Below, one piece after another: positions 30,240 through 38,338 of a stretch of DNA of 64,000 nucleotides. Position numbers and translations under genes: made by a program. Numbering within the stretch: position 1 is the stretch's first letter; each line of letters starts with the position of its first letter. The stretch is from an uncultured Porphyromonadaceae bacterium (GTDB lineage Bacteria > Bacteroidota > Bacteroidia > Bacteroidales > Muribaculaceae). The notes under the pieces are model-generated. The model saw only the letters and a program-made list of their open reading frames with translations. It did not search any database and was not told the origin of the DNA. The stretch covers positions 40,042 to 104,041 of the forward strand of contig CAMWNP010000007.1 in the NCBI GenBank assembly GCA_947175645.1. The letters run 5' to 3'.

Positions 30240-31184
30240 TTATCTCTTTAAGTTCATCCTTTTTGCCAAGGCTACGATTTTGTTCCTTACGATATGTTTG
30301 ACAGTATTCAATGCTATTTCCGATGAGGAGAATCCGTTATCACGCAATATTTGGCGACCTTTGCCGTATGTGGTCTTGTTCTCGAACAACGATCTTGCCA
30401 TCTGCGGCCACAGAAAGTTTATCACATATTTTCGCGGTATGCCATGTTCCTTGAAGAATCGGTGTGCTTCGGCGAAAACGGCAATTCTTTCTATCTTTTT
30501 ACTTTCGCTGAGTGTTCTGGAAACAGACCCTCCGCGGGTTGTGATGGTGCAGAGTGCATTTGGGGTGGATGTGATCTTACCGGCGTGATAGCCTACCAAG
30601 TAGGAGTATTTCGTATCATTGTGAATCGATGTTTCCGAGAACCTGATTTTATTATCCTCAATCAGTTTCCGGCGTACGATTTTGCACCACGGCTCGCCAA
30701 ACGTGAAACGCAGACGCATTTCGGCCTCCGGGGTTTGTTTCTGATGACCATGTATGTAGCCGTTTAAAGTGTCCGCTCTGTCGCTCGTTGTGTAATAATC
30801 GGAGTCGACACTATTGGCGGCACAATATACTATATCTACATCATCCGCAACCGTTTTCAGATCATCTACAATGGCATTGAACTTCGGCGTAACGTAATCG
30901 TCGGCATCAATGAAAGTGATCCATTCACCCTTTGCATGGGACAGACCGAGATTTCGTGCCGCTCCCCCACCTTTTGCGCTTTCGGTGTGATACAGTTCAA
31001 TTCCCTTTGACTGAATACGTGACACTTCTTTTTCCGGAAGCATACCCTCATCGCTGCAATCATCAACGACAATAAACTGGAGATCACTCCTTGAAGGTAT
31101 AGAATCAAGACATCGGTTAAGAAGATCGGGAATATTCCTGTGCGGAATAATGACTGTCAGTAATATCTCTTTTAAAGAATTCAT
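30240..31184 (-). CDS. Family 2 glycosyltransferase
   Basis: A 314-residue GT-A enzyme: VIIPHRNIPDLLNRCLDSI, FIVVDDCSDEG and the metal-binding TFIDADDYVTP, with the block GAARNLGLSHAKGEW between them. The C-terminal third is helical and lysine-rich. It starts 13 bases after the acetyltransferase stop, so the pair is co-translated. The acceptor and donor are unknown. Confidence 0.85.
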   Translation of the reverse strand: MNSLKEILLTVIIPHRNIPDLLNRCLDSIPSRSDLQFIVVDDCSDEGMLPEKEVSRIQSKGIELYHTESAKGGGAARNLGLSHAKGEWITFIDADDYVTPKFNAIVDDLKTVADDVDIVYCAANSVDSDYYTTSDRADTLNGYIHGHQKQTPEAEMRLRFTFGEPWCKIVRRKLIEDNKIRFSETSIHNDTKYSYLVGYHAGKITSTPNALCTITTRGGSVSRTLSESKKIERIAVFAEAHRFFKEHGIPRKYVINFLWPQMARSLFENKTTYGKGRQILRDNGFSSSEIALNTVKHIVRNKIVALAKRMNLKR

Positions 31185-31197
31185 TAAATCTGTGGCA

Positions 31198-31860
31198 CTA
31201 TATCCTTGATTTACACCAGTTTACCCCCCCCCTCAATATTTTGGCGGGATTTCCGGCCACTATACTTCCCTGAGGAATGGTTTTTCCACTGACCACCGAC
31301 ATTGTCCCTACTATACTGTTGTCGCCTACCGTGCTTCCTTTTAACACGTTAGCACCGTTACCGATCCACACATGACGACCTATTTCTACACTTCTGCCGG
31401 GATTGATGCGTTCGCCTGCCTCATCTAATACAGAGTGGGAGTCAGAAGTTCGTAGGACCACATCTGCCGAAAACAGGCAGTCTTCACCTATATTTATAGC
31501 CGTGTTCTTATCGCTACATGTAAAAAAACATCCCCGGAAATCACCATTATCTCCGATTATAACCGAGTTGTTTTCATCTTCTATTCTTATCCAACCCCAT
31601 TCGTTCCACACTGTGCCGTTTCCTATTTTCAGTGTATGACCGTCACCCGTAATAGAAATTCTGACATTATTCAGTTTAACATCTCTCCCTATTTCAATGA
31701 GGTTTCCGGTCCCTTTCACATCAATAGTGCAATTAATCAATCGTCCCGAGCAACTGAATCTGTTGCCGTTGCGATTAAGTAAATAATTCCATTTGAATCG
31801 CAGGAAAGATTTATATAGAATCAGCCCGAAGCCTTTCTTGATCAGTTCTACTTCCCTCAT
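31198..31860 (-). CDS. Left-handed beta-helix acyltransferase
   Basis: A 220-residue member of the hexapeptide-repeat (LbH) acyltransferases. The many [LIV]-G-x4 turns are visible from IEIGRDVKL onward, and the active-site region VEIGRHVWIGNGANVLKG is followed by the C-terminal GSIVAGNPAKIL. It probably acetylates a sugar of the left polysaccharide. The ATG at 31860 is chosen over the TTG at 31902. A run of nine G (minus strand) lies in the last codons, so slippage would change only the short tail. Confidence 0.8.
   Translation of the reverse strand: MREVELIKKGFGLILYKSFLRFKWNYLLNRNGNRFSCSGRLINCTIDVKGTGNLIEIGRDVKLNNVRISITGDGHTLKIGNGTVWNEWGWIRIEDENNSVIIGDNGDFRGCFFTCSDKNTAINIGEDCLFSADVVLRTSDSHSVLDEAGERINPGRSVEIGRHVWIGNGANVLKGSTVGDNSIVGTMSVVSGKTIPQGSIVAGNPAKILRGGVNWCKSRI
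31224..31232. repeat. Nine-base C tract inside the acyltransferase 3' end
   Basis: Nine consecutive C on the plus strand, read as G in the gene. Losing one base creates an immediate stop after LRGG. Gaining one alters the last residues. Confidence 0.75.
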
Positions 31861-31898
31861 CACAAAAAAATTTACTACTGAACCTTGACGGAAAGATG

Positions 31899-33185
31899 TC
31901 AATCCTGATGGAAGATATCGCGGGTGTAGATTTTCTCCGAAACATCCACCAGGTCTTCGCTGGTGCGGTTTGCGAGGATGGCATTGGAGAGGCGCTTGAA
32001 TTCATCAAGGTCATTGACTATGCGCGACCCGAAGAAGGTGGTGCCGTCTTCGAGGGTCGGTTCATAGATGATTACGGTGGCTCCTTTGGCTTTTATTCGT
32101 TTCATAACTCCTTGAATGGAGGAGTGACGGAAGTTGTCGGAGTTGGACTTCATTGTCAGACGGTATACGCCGATTGTCACCGGTGCTTCTGGGGTCCAGC
32201 AGGCCAGTTTGAGCACCTGGTCGGCTATAAAATCCTTACGTGTGCGGTTGCTCTCCACTATCGCACTCATCATGTTTTGCGGCACGTCGGCATAGTTGGC
32301 AAGCAACTGTTTGGAATCCTTGGGCAGACAGTAGCCGCCGTAGCCGAATGATGGATTGTTGTAGTGTGTGCCGATGCGCGGATCAAGCCCTATACCCTCT
32401 ATTATGGCACGTGAATCGAGTCCTTTCACCTCGGCGTAGGTGTCGAGTTCGTTGAAGTAACTGACGCGAAGTGCCAGATAGGTATTGGCGAAAAGTTTTA
32501 CCGCTTCGGCTTCCTTGATTCCCATGAACAACGTGGGGATGTCGGATTTCAGTGCTCCTTGCTTGAGAAGATCGGCGAAGATGTGTGCCTGACGGTCAAG
32601 ATATTCAATATCCGTGACGGAGAGAATGGCCTCGTTTTCCTGCTCAAAGTCTGGTTTCCTGACAATTTTGGGTACCCCGGCTATGATGCGGCTGGGATAA
32701 AGGTTGTCATACAAAGCCTTGCTCTCACGCAGAAATTCGGGGAAGAAAAGCAGGTTGAACCGCTTCACCCCTTTGAGTGCATATTTGAGATAGAGGCTGC
32801 GGCAGTATCCTACGGGGATGGTTGATTTTATGACCATCACAGCCTCAGGATTTACGCTGAGAACCAGGTCAATGACATCCTCAATGCTGTGGGTGTCGAA
32901 GTAATTCTTGACCGGGTCATAGTTGGTCGGGGCGGCAATGACTACAAAGTCGGCGTCGCGGTAGGCCGCGGCTCCGTCAAGGGTTGCCGTCAGGTCAAGG
33001 GGCTTCTCGGCGAGATACTTTTCGATGTAATCATCCTGGATGGGTGAACGGTGATTGTTGATAAGATCCACCTTTTCGGGGATCACATCCACGGCTGTCA
33101 CCCGGTTGTGCTGTGCGAGCAGGGTAGCGATGCTCAGCCCTACATAGCCTGTGCCGGCTACTGCAATGTTGTACTTCTCTTTCAT
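31899..33185 (-). CDS. ugd: UDP-glucose 6-dehydrogenase, left copy
   Basis: A 428-residue NAD-dependent dehydrogenase making UDP-glucuronate. The N-terminal Rossmann motif is [18 protein letters not shown], and the catalytic cysteine is in [12 protein letters not shown]. The C-terminal UDP-binding domain ends with KVIYEP-like and YTRDIF blocks. The sequence follows the E. coli Ugd type throughout, not WecC. It is the first biosynthetic gene after upxY in the left operon. A second copy (46882) ends the right operon. The proteins are very alike, but the DNA differs at many silent sites. Confidence 0.93.
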   Translation of the reverse strand: MKEKYNIAVAGTGYVGLSIATLLAQHNRVTAVDVIPEKVDLINNHRSPIQDDYIEKYLAEKPLDLTATLDGAAAYRDADFVVIAAPTNYDPVKNYFDTHSIEDVIDLVLSVNPEAVMVIKSTIPVGYCRSLYLKYALKGVKRFNLLFFPEFLRESKALYDNLYPSRIIAGVPKIVRKPDFEQENEAILSVTDIEYLDRQAHIFADLLKQGALKSDIPTLFMGIKEAEAVKLFANTYLALRVSYFNELDTYAEVKGLDSRAIIEGIGLDPRIGTHYNNPSFGYGGYCLPKDSKQLLANYADVPQNMMSAIVESNRTRKDFIADQVLKLACWTPEAPVTIGVYRLTMKSNSDNFRHSSIQGVMKRIKAKGATVIIYEPTLEDGTTFFGSRIVNDLDEFKRLSNAILANRTSEDLVDVSEKIYTRDIFHQD

Positions 33186-33233
33186 CTCAGAGAGTTTTCA
33201 AATATATTGTTTCAATGAATATCCCGCGGCATA

Positions 33234-33776
33234 TCACTCCAGAGTCTGCAGCAGGTCAGGGTGGATGAAGGGGAGCATGACCATGCATATCCCTTCGATT
33301 TTCACAACCACATGGCGGTTTTTGCGCACCCGCTGCACATAGCCTTCGTAGCCTTCGAACTCTCCGCCGATGACTCTGACACGCTGGTCCACTCGGAAGT
33401 CATCCTTGCGGAATATCTCGCAGCGCGTGCGGTCTGTGGCGGTCAGCAGACGGAGCAGTTCTATACTGCTTTCGGGTATGGGGCGGATCCGGTTTTCCTT
33501 CGGGTAGCGGTAGATCCAGAACGGAACGTTCTGTTCCGGTGACTTGCGTCCGCGCGTTTCCATATCAAGGATGTTGCTACGGGTGGTCTTGAGGAAGAGT
33601 ACGTGGGGGATGACCGCGCGGTCACGTGGCTTACCGCCTTCTCTCTGAACGGATTCCAGGGGGAAGAACAGGTCTTCACAGAAAGGCGCGAGCAACTGTG
33701 CTGCACGGAAGTCCTGCTTTGTCCGGATGGCGAACCATTCGGATGAAGGTTGATTGTTGTCGGCGGGTTCGTTCAT
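33234..33776 (-). CDS. UpxY-family transcription antiterminator, left operon
   Basis: A 180-residue NusG-like protein with an NGN domain beginning WFAIRTKQDFRAAQLL and a C-terminal KOW region around VRVIGGEFEGYEGYV. In Bacteroides, UpxY proteins load at the 5' leader of their own capsule operon and prevent premature termination. The ATG at 33776 (MNEPADNN) is chosen. Upstream in-frame codons lie in the leader. It is first in the left operon, with no UpxZ gene next to it. Its 3' part is nearly identical to the right-hand copy (34252). Confidence 0.9.
   Translation of the reverse strand: MNEPADNNQPSSEWFAIRTKQDFRAAQLLAPFCEDLFFPLESVQREGGKPRDRAVIPHVLFLKTTRSNILDMETRGRKSPEQNVPFWIYRYPKENRIRPIPESSIELLRLLTATDRTRCEIFRKDDFRVDQRVRVIGGEFEGYEGYVQRVRKNRHVVVKIEGICMVMLPFIHPDLLQTLE
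33246..33424. repeat. Outer inverted repeat, left arm (upxY 3' part)
   Basis: A 179-base segment inside the left upxY that matches 34601-34779 in inverted orientation with 6 mismatches. The 5' parts of the two genes are much less alike, so the 3' parts appear to have been homogenised by gene conversion or duplicated recently. Confidence 0.85.
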
Positions 33777-33857
33777 CTTCGCATGTATACAATTTCGTTC
33801 TGCGGAGCATGGATATGTGACCATCCTCCACATTTTTCCTCAACCGTCCGTCTTTCC

Positions 33858-33917
33858 TCAGGTCCGGATCTGCCGGATTAGCCTATACAGGTGCTTTCCA
33901 AGTGGTTGGGCTTCCAT
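33858..33917 (-). CDS. Candidate leader peptide, left operon (19 codons)
   Basis: A short frame starting inside the 53-bp inverted repeat and ending before upxY: ATG at 33917, TGA at 33860-33858. An AGGAG lies two bases before the ATG, closer than usual. The right operon has a frame with the same first 12 residues, fixed by the repeat, and a similar continuation past it (RLIRQI versus RLVREI). It would be translated at the start of the capsule leader RNA. It is real only if tests show translation. Confidence 0.3.
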   Translation of the reverse strand: MEAQPLGKHLYRLIRQIRT

Positions 33918-33932
33918 AACTCCTGTTAAGAG
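33880..33932. repeat. Inner inverted repeat, left arm (53 bp, perfect)
   Basis: An exact reverse complement of 34107-34159. The match decays outside, with about 12 of the next 17 bases alike. The pair encloses 174 bases carrying a promoter, as expected for an invertible DNA element. Confidence 0.95.
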
Positions 33933-34106
33933 ATATGGATTGCTTTGCAAAGATACGAAATATATTTTAAATATGTGGTTCAACGGGGTATTATTTTTTT
34001 GTACTGCCATGCAGTGCGGTGTCAATGTGGGTGTGATGTTTAAAAACAGCGGGTTATGCATCAATATATCATACTGTAAATCAGGGTAATAAAGGGTTTT
34101 CAATGA
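33933..34106. other. Putative invertible promoter segment between two capsule operons
   Basis: 174 AT-rich bases between perfect 53-bp inverted repeats, with no gene and a single consensus -7 element (minus strand, 33948-33955). In this orientation the promoter drives the left operon and the right operon has none. Inversion would place the same element at 34084-34091 on the plus strand, pointing right. Capsule promoters of Bacteroides fragilis invert through Mpi-type recombinases by the same logic, but each locus there has its own switch. Confidence 0.85.
33948..33955 (-). promoter_or_regulatory. -7 element of the capsule switch promoter
   Basis: Minus-strand TATCTTTG, a consensus -7 element, with transcription predicted to start near 33941, about 9 bases inside the repeat. 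The best upstream TTG (33983-33981) is 25 bases away, longer than the usual 19-21, so the promoter may be weak or need an activator. A palindrome CTTTGCAAAG (33943-33952) overlaps it. Confidence 0.6.
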
Positions 34107-34159
34107 CTCTTAACAGGAGTTATGGAAGCCCAACCACTTGGAAAGCACCTGTATAGGCT
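34107..34159. repeat. Inner inverted repeat, right arm (53 bp, perfect)
   Basis: The exact reverse complement of 33880-33932. Both arms read outward identically, so either operon's leader RNA would begin with the same sequence. Confidence 0.95.
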
Positions 34160-34193
34160 CGTCCGGGAGATTCCGCGAAACATCTTTGCGTGA
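34122..34193 (+). CDS. Candidate leader peptide, right operon (23 codons)
   Basis: The mirror of the left leader frame: ATG at 34122 inside the right repeat arm, TGA at 34191-34193, 58 bases before upxY. The first 12 residues are identical to the left one because they lie in the repeat. The next residues are LVREIPRNIFA. Translation is unproven. Confidence 0.3.
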   Translation: MEAQPLGKHLYRLVREIPRNIFA

Positions 34194-34251
34194 CGGTTGT
34201 GAGGGTTACGTGACGCTGTTGCGTAATAGTGGTACTTATACCAAAAACAGC

Positions 34252-34791
34252 ATGACGGAAGAAGCAGAAAATAAAGCAGATACACACTGGTATGCCATCC
34301 GCACCCGCAGAGAATTCCGCGCCGTGGAGCAGTTCAATCCGCTCTGCGAGGAAGTGTTTCTTCCCACGGAAACCATCATCACCGAGGGGCGCAGGCGGCG
34401 TGAGCGTGCAGTCATTCCCCACGTGTTGTTCGTGAAATCATCAATGAGCAGAATTCTGGAACTGGAGCAGAAAAGCAAGGAACATCCTGAGCAAACCGTT
34501 CCTTTCTGGGTCTACCGTTATCCAAATGACAGGCGCATCCAGCAAATCCCGCAGTCAAGCATCGACCTGTTGCGCCTCCTGACAGCCCCGGACTGCTCCC
34601 GCTGCGAGATATTCCGCAAGGATGACTTCCGTGTGGACCAGCGAGTCAGAGTCATCGGCGGACGATTCGAAGGCTACGAAGGCTATGTGCAGCGAGTGCG
34701 CAAAAACCGCCATGTGGTTGTGAAAATCGAAGGGATATGCATGGTCATGCTCCCCTTCATCCACCCTGACCTGCTGCAGCAGATTGAATAG
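34252..34791 (+). CDS. UpxY-family transcription antiterminator, right operon
   Basis: A 179-residue NusG-like antiterminator. The NGN domain begins WYAIRTRREFRAVEQF and the KOW region VRVIGGRFEGYEGYV, as in the left copy. The last 60 residues are almost identical between the two, while the N-terminal halves differ, which fits N-terminal specificity for the operon's own leader. The ATG at 34252 (MTEEAENK) is chosen over an upstream in-frame ATG in the repeat-flanking leader. No UpxZ gene follows. The first biosynthetic gene starts 32 bases later. Confidence 0.9.
   Translation: MTEEAENKADTHWYAIRTRREFRAVEQFNPLCEEVFLPTETIITEGRRRRERAVIPHVLFVKSSMSRILELEQKSKEHPEQTVPFWVYRYPNDRRIQQIPQSSIDLLRLLTAPDCSRCEIFRKDDFRVDQRVRVIGGRFEGYEGYVQRVRKNRHVVVKIEGICMVMLPFIHPDLLQQIE
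34601..34779. repeat. Outer inverted repeat, right arm (upxY 3' part)
   Basis: The partner of 33246-33424, 173 of 179 bases matching in inverted orientation. Both arms lie in coding sequence in the same frame, so recombination between them would keep both genes open. Confidence 0.85.
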
Positions 34792-34823
34792 TCAGCCTTC
34801 TTTTCATCACTTTCAATTAATAG

Positions 34824-35666
34824 ATGTCATCCCGACTATCAGGACTTTTTGATAGAATACGAGCCAACGGTGCAATGATAGACTACCGTTTTGGCATAGG
34901 GCGTCTTGAGCGTCTATTTTTCTCGAAATGGCTCAATCCGTTTGCCACCGCATGGTTCAACTTCCGCAGTTTCTCCTTTTATCAGGCCATATGTTTCCCT
35001 GTGTATGTCTATGGCAGACCGCGCATGTTCGCTCTCTCCGGACGGATGAGAGTGGAAGGGAAGGTTTGCCCCGGCATGATAAAGTTCAACGCTGACGCAT
35101 ACGGTGCGCCATCAAACATGAATTCACAGTCCGAAATCATAAATCTGGGTGAAATAATCTTCAAAGGCGGCGGATTCATAGGCACGGGCAACAAGATAAA
35201 ACTGGCGCAGCGTGCGGTGCTGGTGCTGGGCAATAAGTTCAGAATCACGGACCGATGCAACATTTCATGCGAAAAGCGGATTGAAATTGGCGACGAAAGT
35301 TGGGTTATCCATAACAGTCAGGTCATGGACACGAATTTCCATTTTGTGGCAGATCTGGAACGCATGAGTGTGGCTCCGCGCTCGAAGCCTGTAAAAATAG
35401 GGCGGCACTGCTGGGTGAGCAACACCGCCATCGTAATGGGTGGCACCGTCATGCCTGACTATTCCATCCTCGGAAGCCTGAGCATGATAAACAAGGATTA
35501 TTCCGAATGTGAGGAGGGCACATTTTTCGCCGGTGTTCCGGCTCAGCCAAAGCGCAACCGCCTGTGCAGAATTGACAATCCGGCGATAGAAAACGCCGTC
35601 TGGACTCACTTCGCCAACCACACCGGAGATTTCCCTCTTGACGGTTTCTCCATACGCGACCTCTAA
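34824..35666 (+). CDS. Left-handed beta-helix acyltransferase
   Basis: A 280-residue protein with a basic N-terminal region and a hexapeptide-repeat domain from about residue 100, including GTGNKIKLAQ, IEIGDESWVIHNSQV and the active-site-like VKIGRHCWVSNTAIVMGG, with a C-terminal extension after FAGVPAQP. It probably acetylates a sugar in the right polysaccharide. It starts 32 bases after upxY and is followed by the flippase gene after 8 bases. Confidence 0.75.
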   Translation: MSSRLSGLFDRIRANGAMIDYRFGIGRLERLFFSKWLNPFATAWFNFRSFSFYQAICFPVYVYGRPRMFALSGRMRVEGKVCPGMIKFNADAYGAPSNMNSQSEIINLGEIIFKGGGFIGTGNKIKLAQRAVLVLGNKFRITDRCNISCEKRIEIGDESWVIHNSQVMDTNFHFVADLERMSVAPRSKPVKIGRHCWVSNTAIVMGGTVMPDYSILGSLSMINKDYSECEEGTFFAGVPAQPKRNRLCRIDNPAIENAVWTHFANHTGDFPLDGFSIRDL

Positions 35667-35674
35667 CTCAATTT

Positions 35675-37198
35675 ATGACCGATAGTTCCGACAATAAACG
35701 GATTGCCAAGAACACGCTGTTTCTCTACGTGAGGATGCTGGTTGTTATGTTCGTGACATTCTTCACCTCTCGCGTTATACTTGAAGCATTAGGTGTTGAC
35801 GGCTACGGTGTGTACTCGCTTGTGGGCGGCCTGGCATTCTCTTTCGGATTCTTCTCTTCCTCACTTTCCAACGCCACACAACGCTATCTGAGTTTTGCAC
35901 ATGGCAAGAACGGTATCGAGGAGGTCAGGACAATATTTAATGCTACGGCAGTCATTTATCTCCTTCTCGGAGGCCTCACGCTGACGGTCGGCTGCCTGAT
36001 AGGACCCTTCCTCATTTCCAGGATAACCATACCGGAGTCAATGGTCACTCCTGCCTACTGGGTCTACTACTGCTGCATCGTTTCGCTGACCGTCACTCTG
36101 ACGGCTACGATGTTCGACTCCGTGCTGATAGCGCGTGAAAACATGAAGGTCTATGCCTATCTGAGCATCTTCGACGTGTTTGGAAAACTCGCCATAGCCT
36201 ACATGATTTTCCTGACCGCTCCCGGCATGAAACTGATTATCTACGCCATCGACCTGATGGTGTTGACCTTCATTGTGAAAGGCGTCATGATATTTTTCTG
36301 CATCACACGCTATCCGGAATGTAGGATAAAACTCCACTGGGACAAGGCCAACATAAAGGAACTTCTGGGATTTATAGGATGGAACGGAGTGGGCACCGCC
36401 GTCTACGCCGTGAACGACCAGGGTGTGAACCTGTTGCTGAACATCTTCTTCGGGCCGGTGGTCAATGCCGCGCGCGGTGTGGCTTATCAGGTGAACACCG
36501 CCATCACCCACTTCTCACAGAACTTCCTGCTTGCCATATCGCCGCAGATGATGAAATCCTACGCCCGGCAGGAGATGACGAAGTTCATGCAACTGTTTGT
36601 CTACAGTGGCAAATTCTCATTCGCCATGCTATGGGTGCTGTTCCTGCCCGTGATTATGAGGCGGCACTACATTCTTCATCTTTGGCTTAAGGATGTTCCG
36701 GATTATACCGGTCAGTTTCTCGTGTGGATAATCGTCTACAGTCTGGTCAACGCCTACAACTACCCCTCATGGTTTGCCATTCAGGCCGTGGGGCGTCTCA
36801 GAAAATTCACCCTTATCACCAACACCATATTCCTGCTTATTGTGCCTGTTTCATGGGTAATACTCAAGGTTGATCCTGACCCTGTCATAGTTTTTCAGGT
36901 GATGGCGGCCGACCGTCTGCTGATAAACATAGTGGCGCTTTTCATTCTCCGGGGATATTACAGTTTCTCCATACCCACGTATATCCGACAGTCCGTGCTA
37001 CCCAACATGCTTCTGGTGCTGCTCACCGTTTTCCTGGCCTTGTTCATCAACAGCCTCATCCCCCAGTCATTCATAGGATTCATCCTCAACTCCCTTCTGC
37101 TTTGCATCATCTGTTGCGGCGCAGTATGGCTGATAGTGCTTTCAAAACAGGAACGTGGCAAAATCTCCTCGATGATACGGGCAAAACTTCACATCTGA
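35675..37198 (+). CDS. Polysaccharide flippase (Wzx), right operon
   Basis: A 507-residue membrane protein with about fourteen hydrophobic helices, of the polysaccharide transport family. It starts with NTLFLYVRMLVVMFVTFFTS and the family block EALGVDGYGVYSLVGG. It is not closely similar to the left-operon flippase, fitting a different repeat unit. It would flip undecaprenyl-linked units to the periplasm for the polymerase at 38335. Confidence 0.87.
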   Translation: MTDSSDNKRIAKNTLFLYVRMLVVMFVTFFTSRVILEALGVDGYGVYSLVGGLAFSFGFFSSSLSNATQRYLSFAHGKNGIEEVRTIFNATAVIYLLLGGLTLTVGCLIGPFLISRITIPESMVTPAYWVYYCCIVSLTVTLTATMFDSVLIARENMKVYAYLSIFDVFGKLAIAYMIFLTAPGMKLIIYAIDLMVLTFIVKGVMIFFCITRYPECRIKLHWDKANIKELLGFIGWNGVGTAVYAVNDQGVNLLLNIFFGPVVNAARGVAYQVNTAITHFSQNFLLAISPQMMKSYARQEMTKFMQLFVYSGKFSFAMLWVLFLPVIMRRHYILHLWLKDVPDYTGQFLVWIIVYSLVNAYNYPSWFAIQAVGRLRKFTLITNTIFLLIVPVSWVILKVDPDPVIVFQVMAADRLLINIVALFILRGYYSFSIPTYIRQSVLPNMLLVLLTVFLALFINSLIPQSFIGFILNSLLLCIICCGAVWLIVLSKQERGKISSMIRAKLHI

Positions 37199-37219
37199 CA
37201 TGATTTAACTCCGGGCGGC

Positions 37220-38338
37220 ATGAAAATTCTCATTCAGGTTCATTCATTGACGGGAGGCGGAGCGGAACGGGTTGCCGCATCCTGGGCCAACGGACTATCG
37301 GCGCTGGGACATCAGATGACGGTAATGACCAATCTGAAACTTCCGCGCACCTATGCCACATCGCCTGAAGTCAGACTGGTTCAGCGTGACATCTGCTCAG
37401 TCAACAAAGGGTCAGTATTTGAGAAACTGAAAGCCGGTGTACTCAACCCGGTCAAAGCATTTCTGCAACTGCGCCGATATCTGCGTCACGAACGCCCCGA
37501 CGTGGTTATTAACGTTCTTTATCTGAACCAGTACGCGCTCCTTCTCGCCCGACTGCTGTCCGGCGTAAAAGTTCCGGTGATCATGACTGACCATAACTCT
37601 TATGAAAGGCCCCCCGGCCACGGATTCAAGTGGCGGCAATGGAAAAACAAGTTTATCGACAATCGCCTTTTTGACAGAGTGACAGTCCTCACCGGGCGCG
37701 ACAAAAAGATACTGTCGGAAAAAGGATTCACGAATGTTGACGTTCTTTATAACCCCCTCTTCCTGACACCGGTAGAATCCATTCCTCCTAAGGAGAACAT
37801 CATCCTTGCCTGCGGCAGACTTGACTCCTGGCAGGTGAAAGGGTTTGACGTACTGATGAAAGCATGGAGCATTGTAGGTCCCGAACACCCCGATTGGAAA
37901 CTGAGGGTGGTGGGTGCCGGGAAACCTGACACGATTGAATTTCTGAAAGGACTCGCCGGGGAAGGCACAGACAACCTGGAATTTGCACCATACACGCCAG
38001 ATATTGTAAACGAATATCGCCGGGCATCAATCTTCGCACTCTCCTCACGCTATGAGGGCTGGGGACTGGTGATGGTCGAAGCCATGAGTCAGGGGTGCGC
38101 GGTTGTGGCATGTGACTACCTCGGCAGACAACGCGAGGCCATAACCGATGGAATCAACGGACTGATCTGCGAGCCTGACAATGTTAACGCCCTCGCCGAG
38201 ACACTGGACAGAATGATATCTGACACCACCCTAAGGGAGCGAATCCAAAGTTGCTCACCCGAATCTGTCAGACAGTACACTCAGGACAAAACCGCCACCG
38301 GGTTAGAAAAAATCATAAACACCGTTTCCGGTAAATGA
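37220..38338 (+). CDS. Family 4 glycosyltransferase
   Basis: A 372-residue GT-B retaining glycosyltransferase. The N-terminal VHSLTGGGAERVAASW block is typical, and the donor-binding domain has LACGRLDSWQVKGFDVLM and an EX7E motif in SRYEGWGLVMVEAMSQGCAV. The close match to GT4 enzymes acting on GalNAc or Gal is only suggestive. Its stop overlaps the start of the next gene by four bases (ATGA). Confidence 0.86.
   Translation: MKILIQVHSLTGGGAERVAASWANGLSALGHQMTVMTNLKLPRTYATSPEVRLVQRDICSVNKGSVFEKLKAGVLNPVKAFLQLRRYLRHERPDVVINVLYLNQYALLLARLLSGVKVPVIMTDHNSYERPPGHGFKWRQWKNKFIDNRLFDRVTVLTGRDKKILSEKGFTNVDVLYNPLFLTPVESIPPKENIILACGRLDSWQVKGFDVLMKAWSIVGPEHPDWKLRVVGAGKPDTIEFLKGLAGEGTDNLEFAPYTPDIVNEYRRASIFALSSRYEGWGLVMVEAMSQGCAVVACDYLGRQREAITDGINGLICEPDNVNALAETLDRMISDTTLRERIQSCSPESVRQYTQDKTATGLEKIINTVSGK

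Noticed and set aside
31899-33185. Left dehydrogenase as UDP-ManNAc dehydrogenase (WecC), because wecB is in the same operon
   Set aside because: The sequence follows the UDP-glucose dehydrogenase (Ugd) pattern along its whole length, and its right-operon twin lies near a UDP-glucuronate epimerase.
33991-34001. A rightward promoter in the invertible segment (TA, seven T, G)
   Set aside because: The spacing does not match TAnnTTTG: two extra bases separate TA from TTTG. It is not counted as a promoter for the right operon.
33858-34103. An 81-codon minus-strand frame across the switch region
   Set aside because: It runs from inside the invertible segment through the left repeat. The part upstream of the leader ATG has no gene-like features. 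Only the short leader frame is kept, at low confidence.
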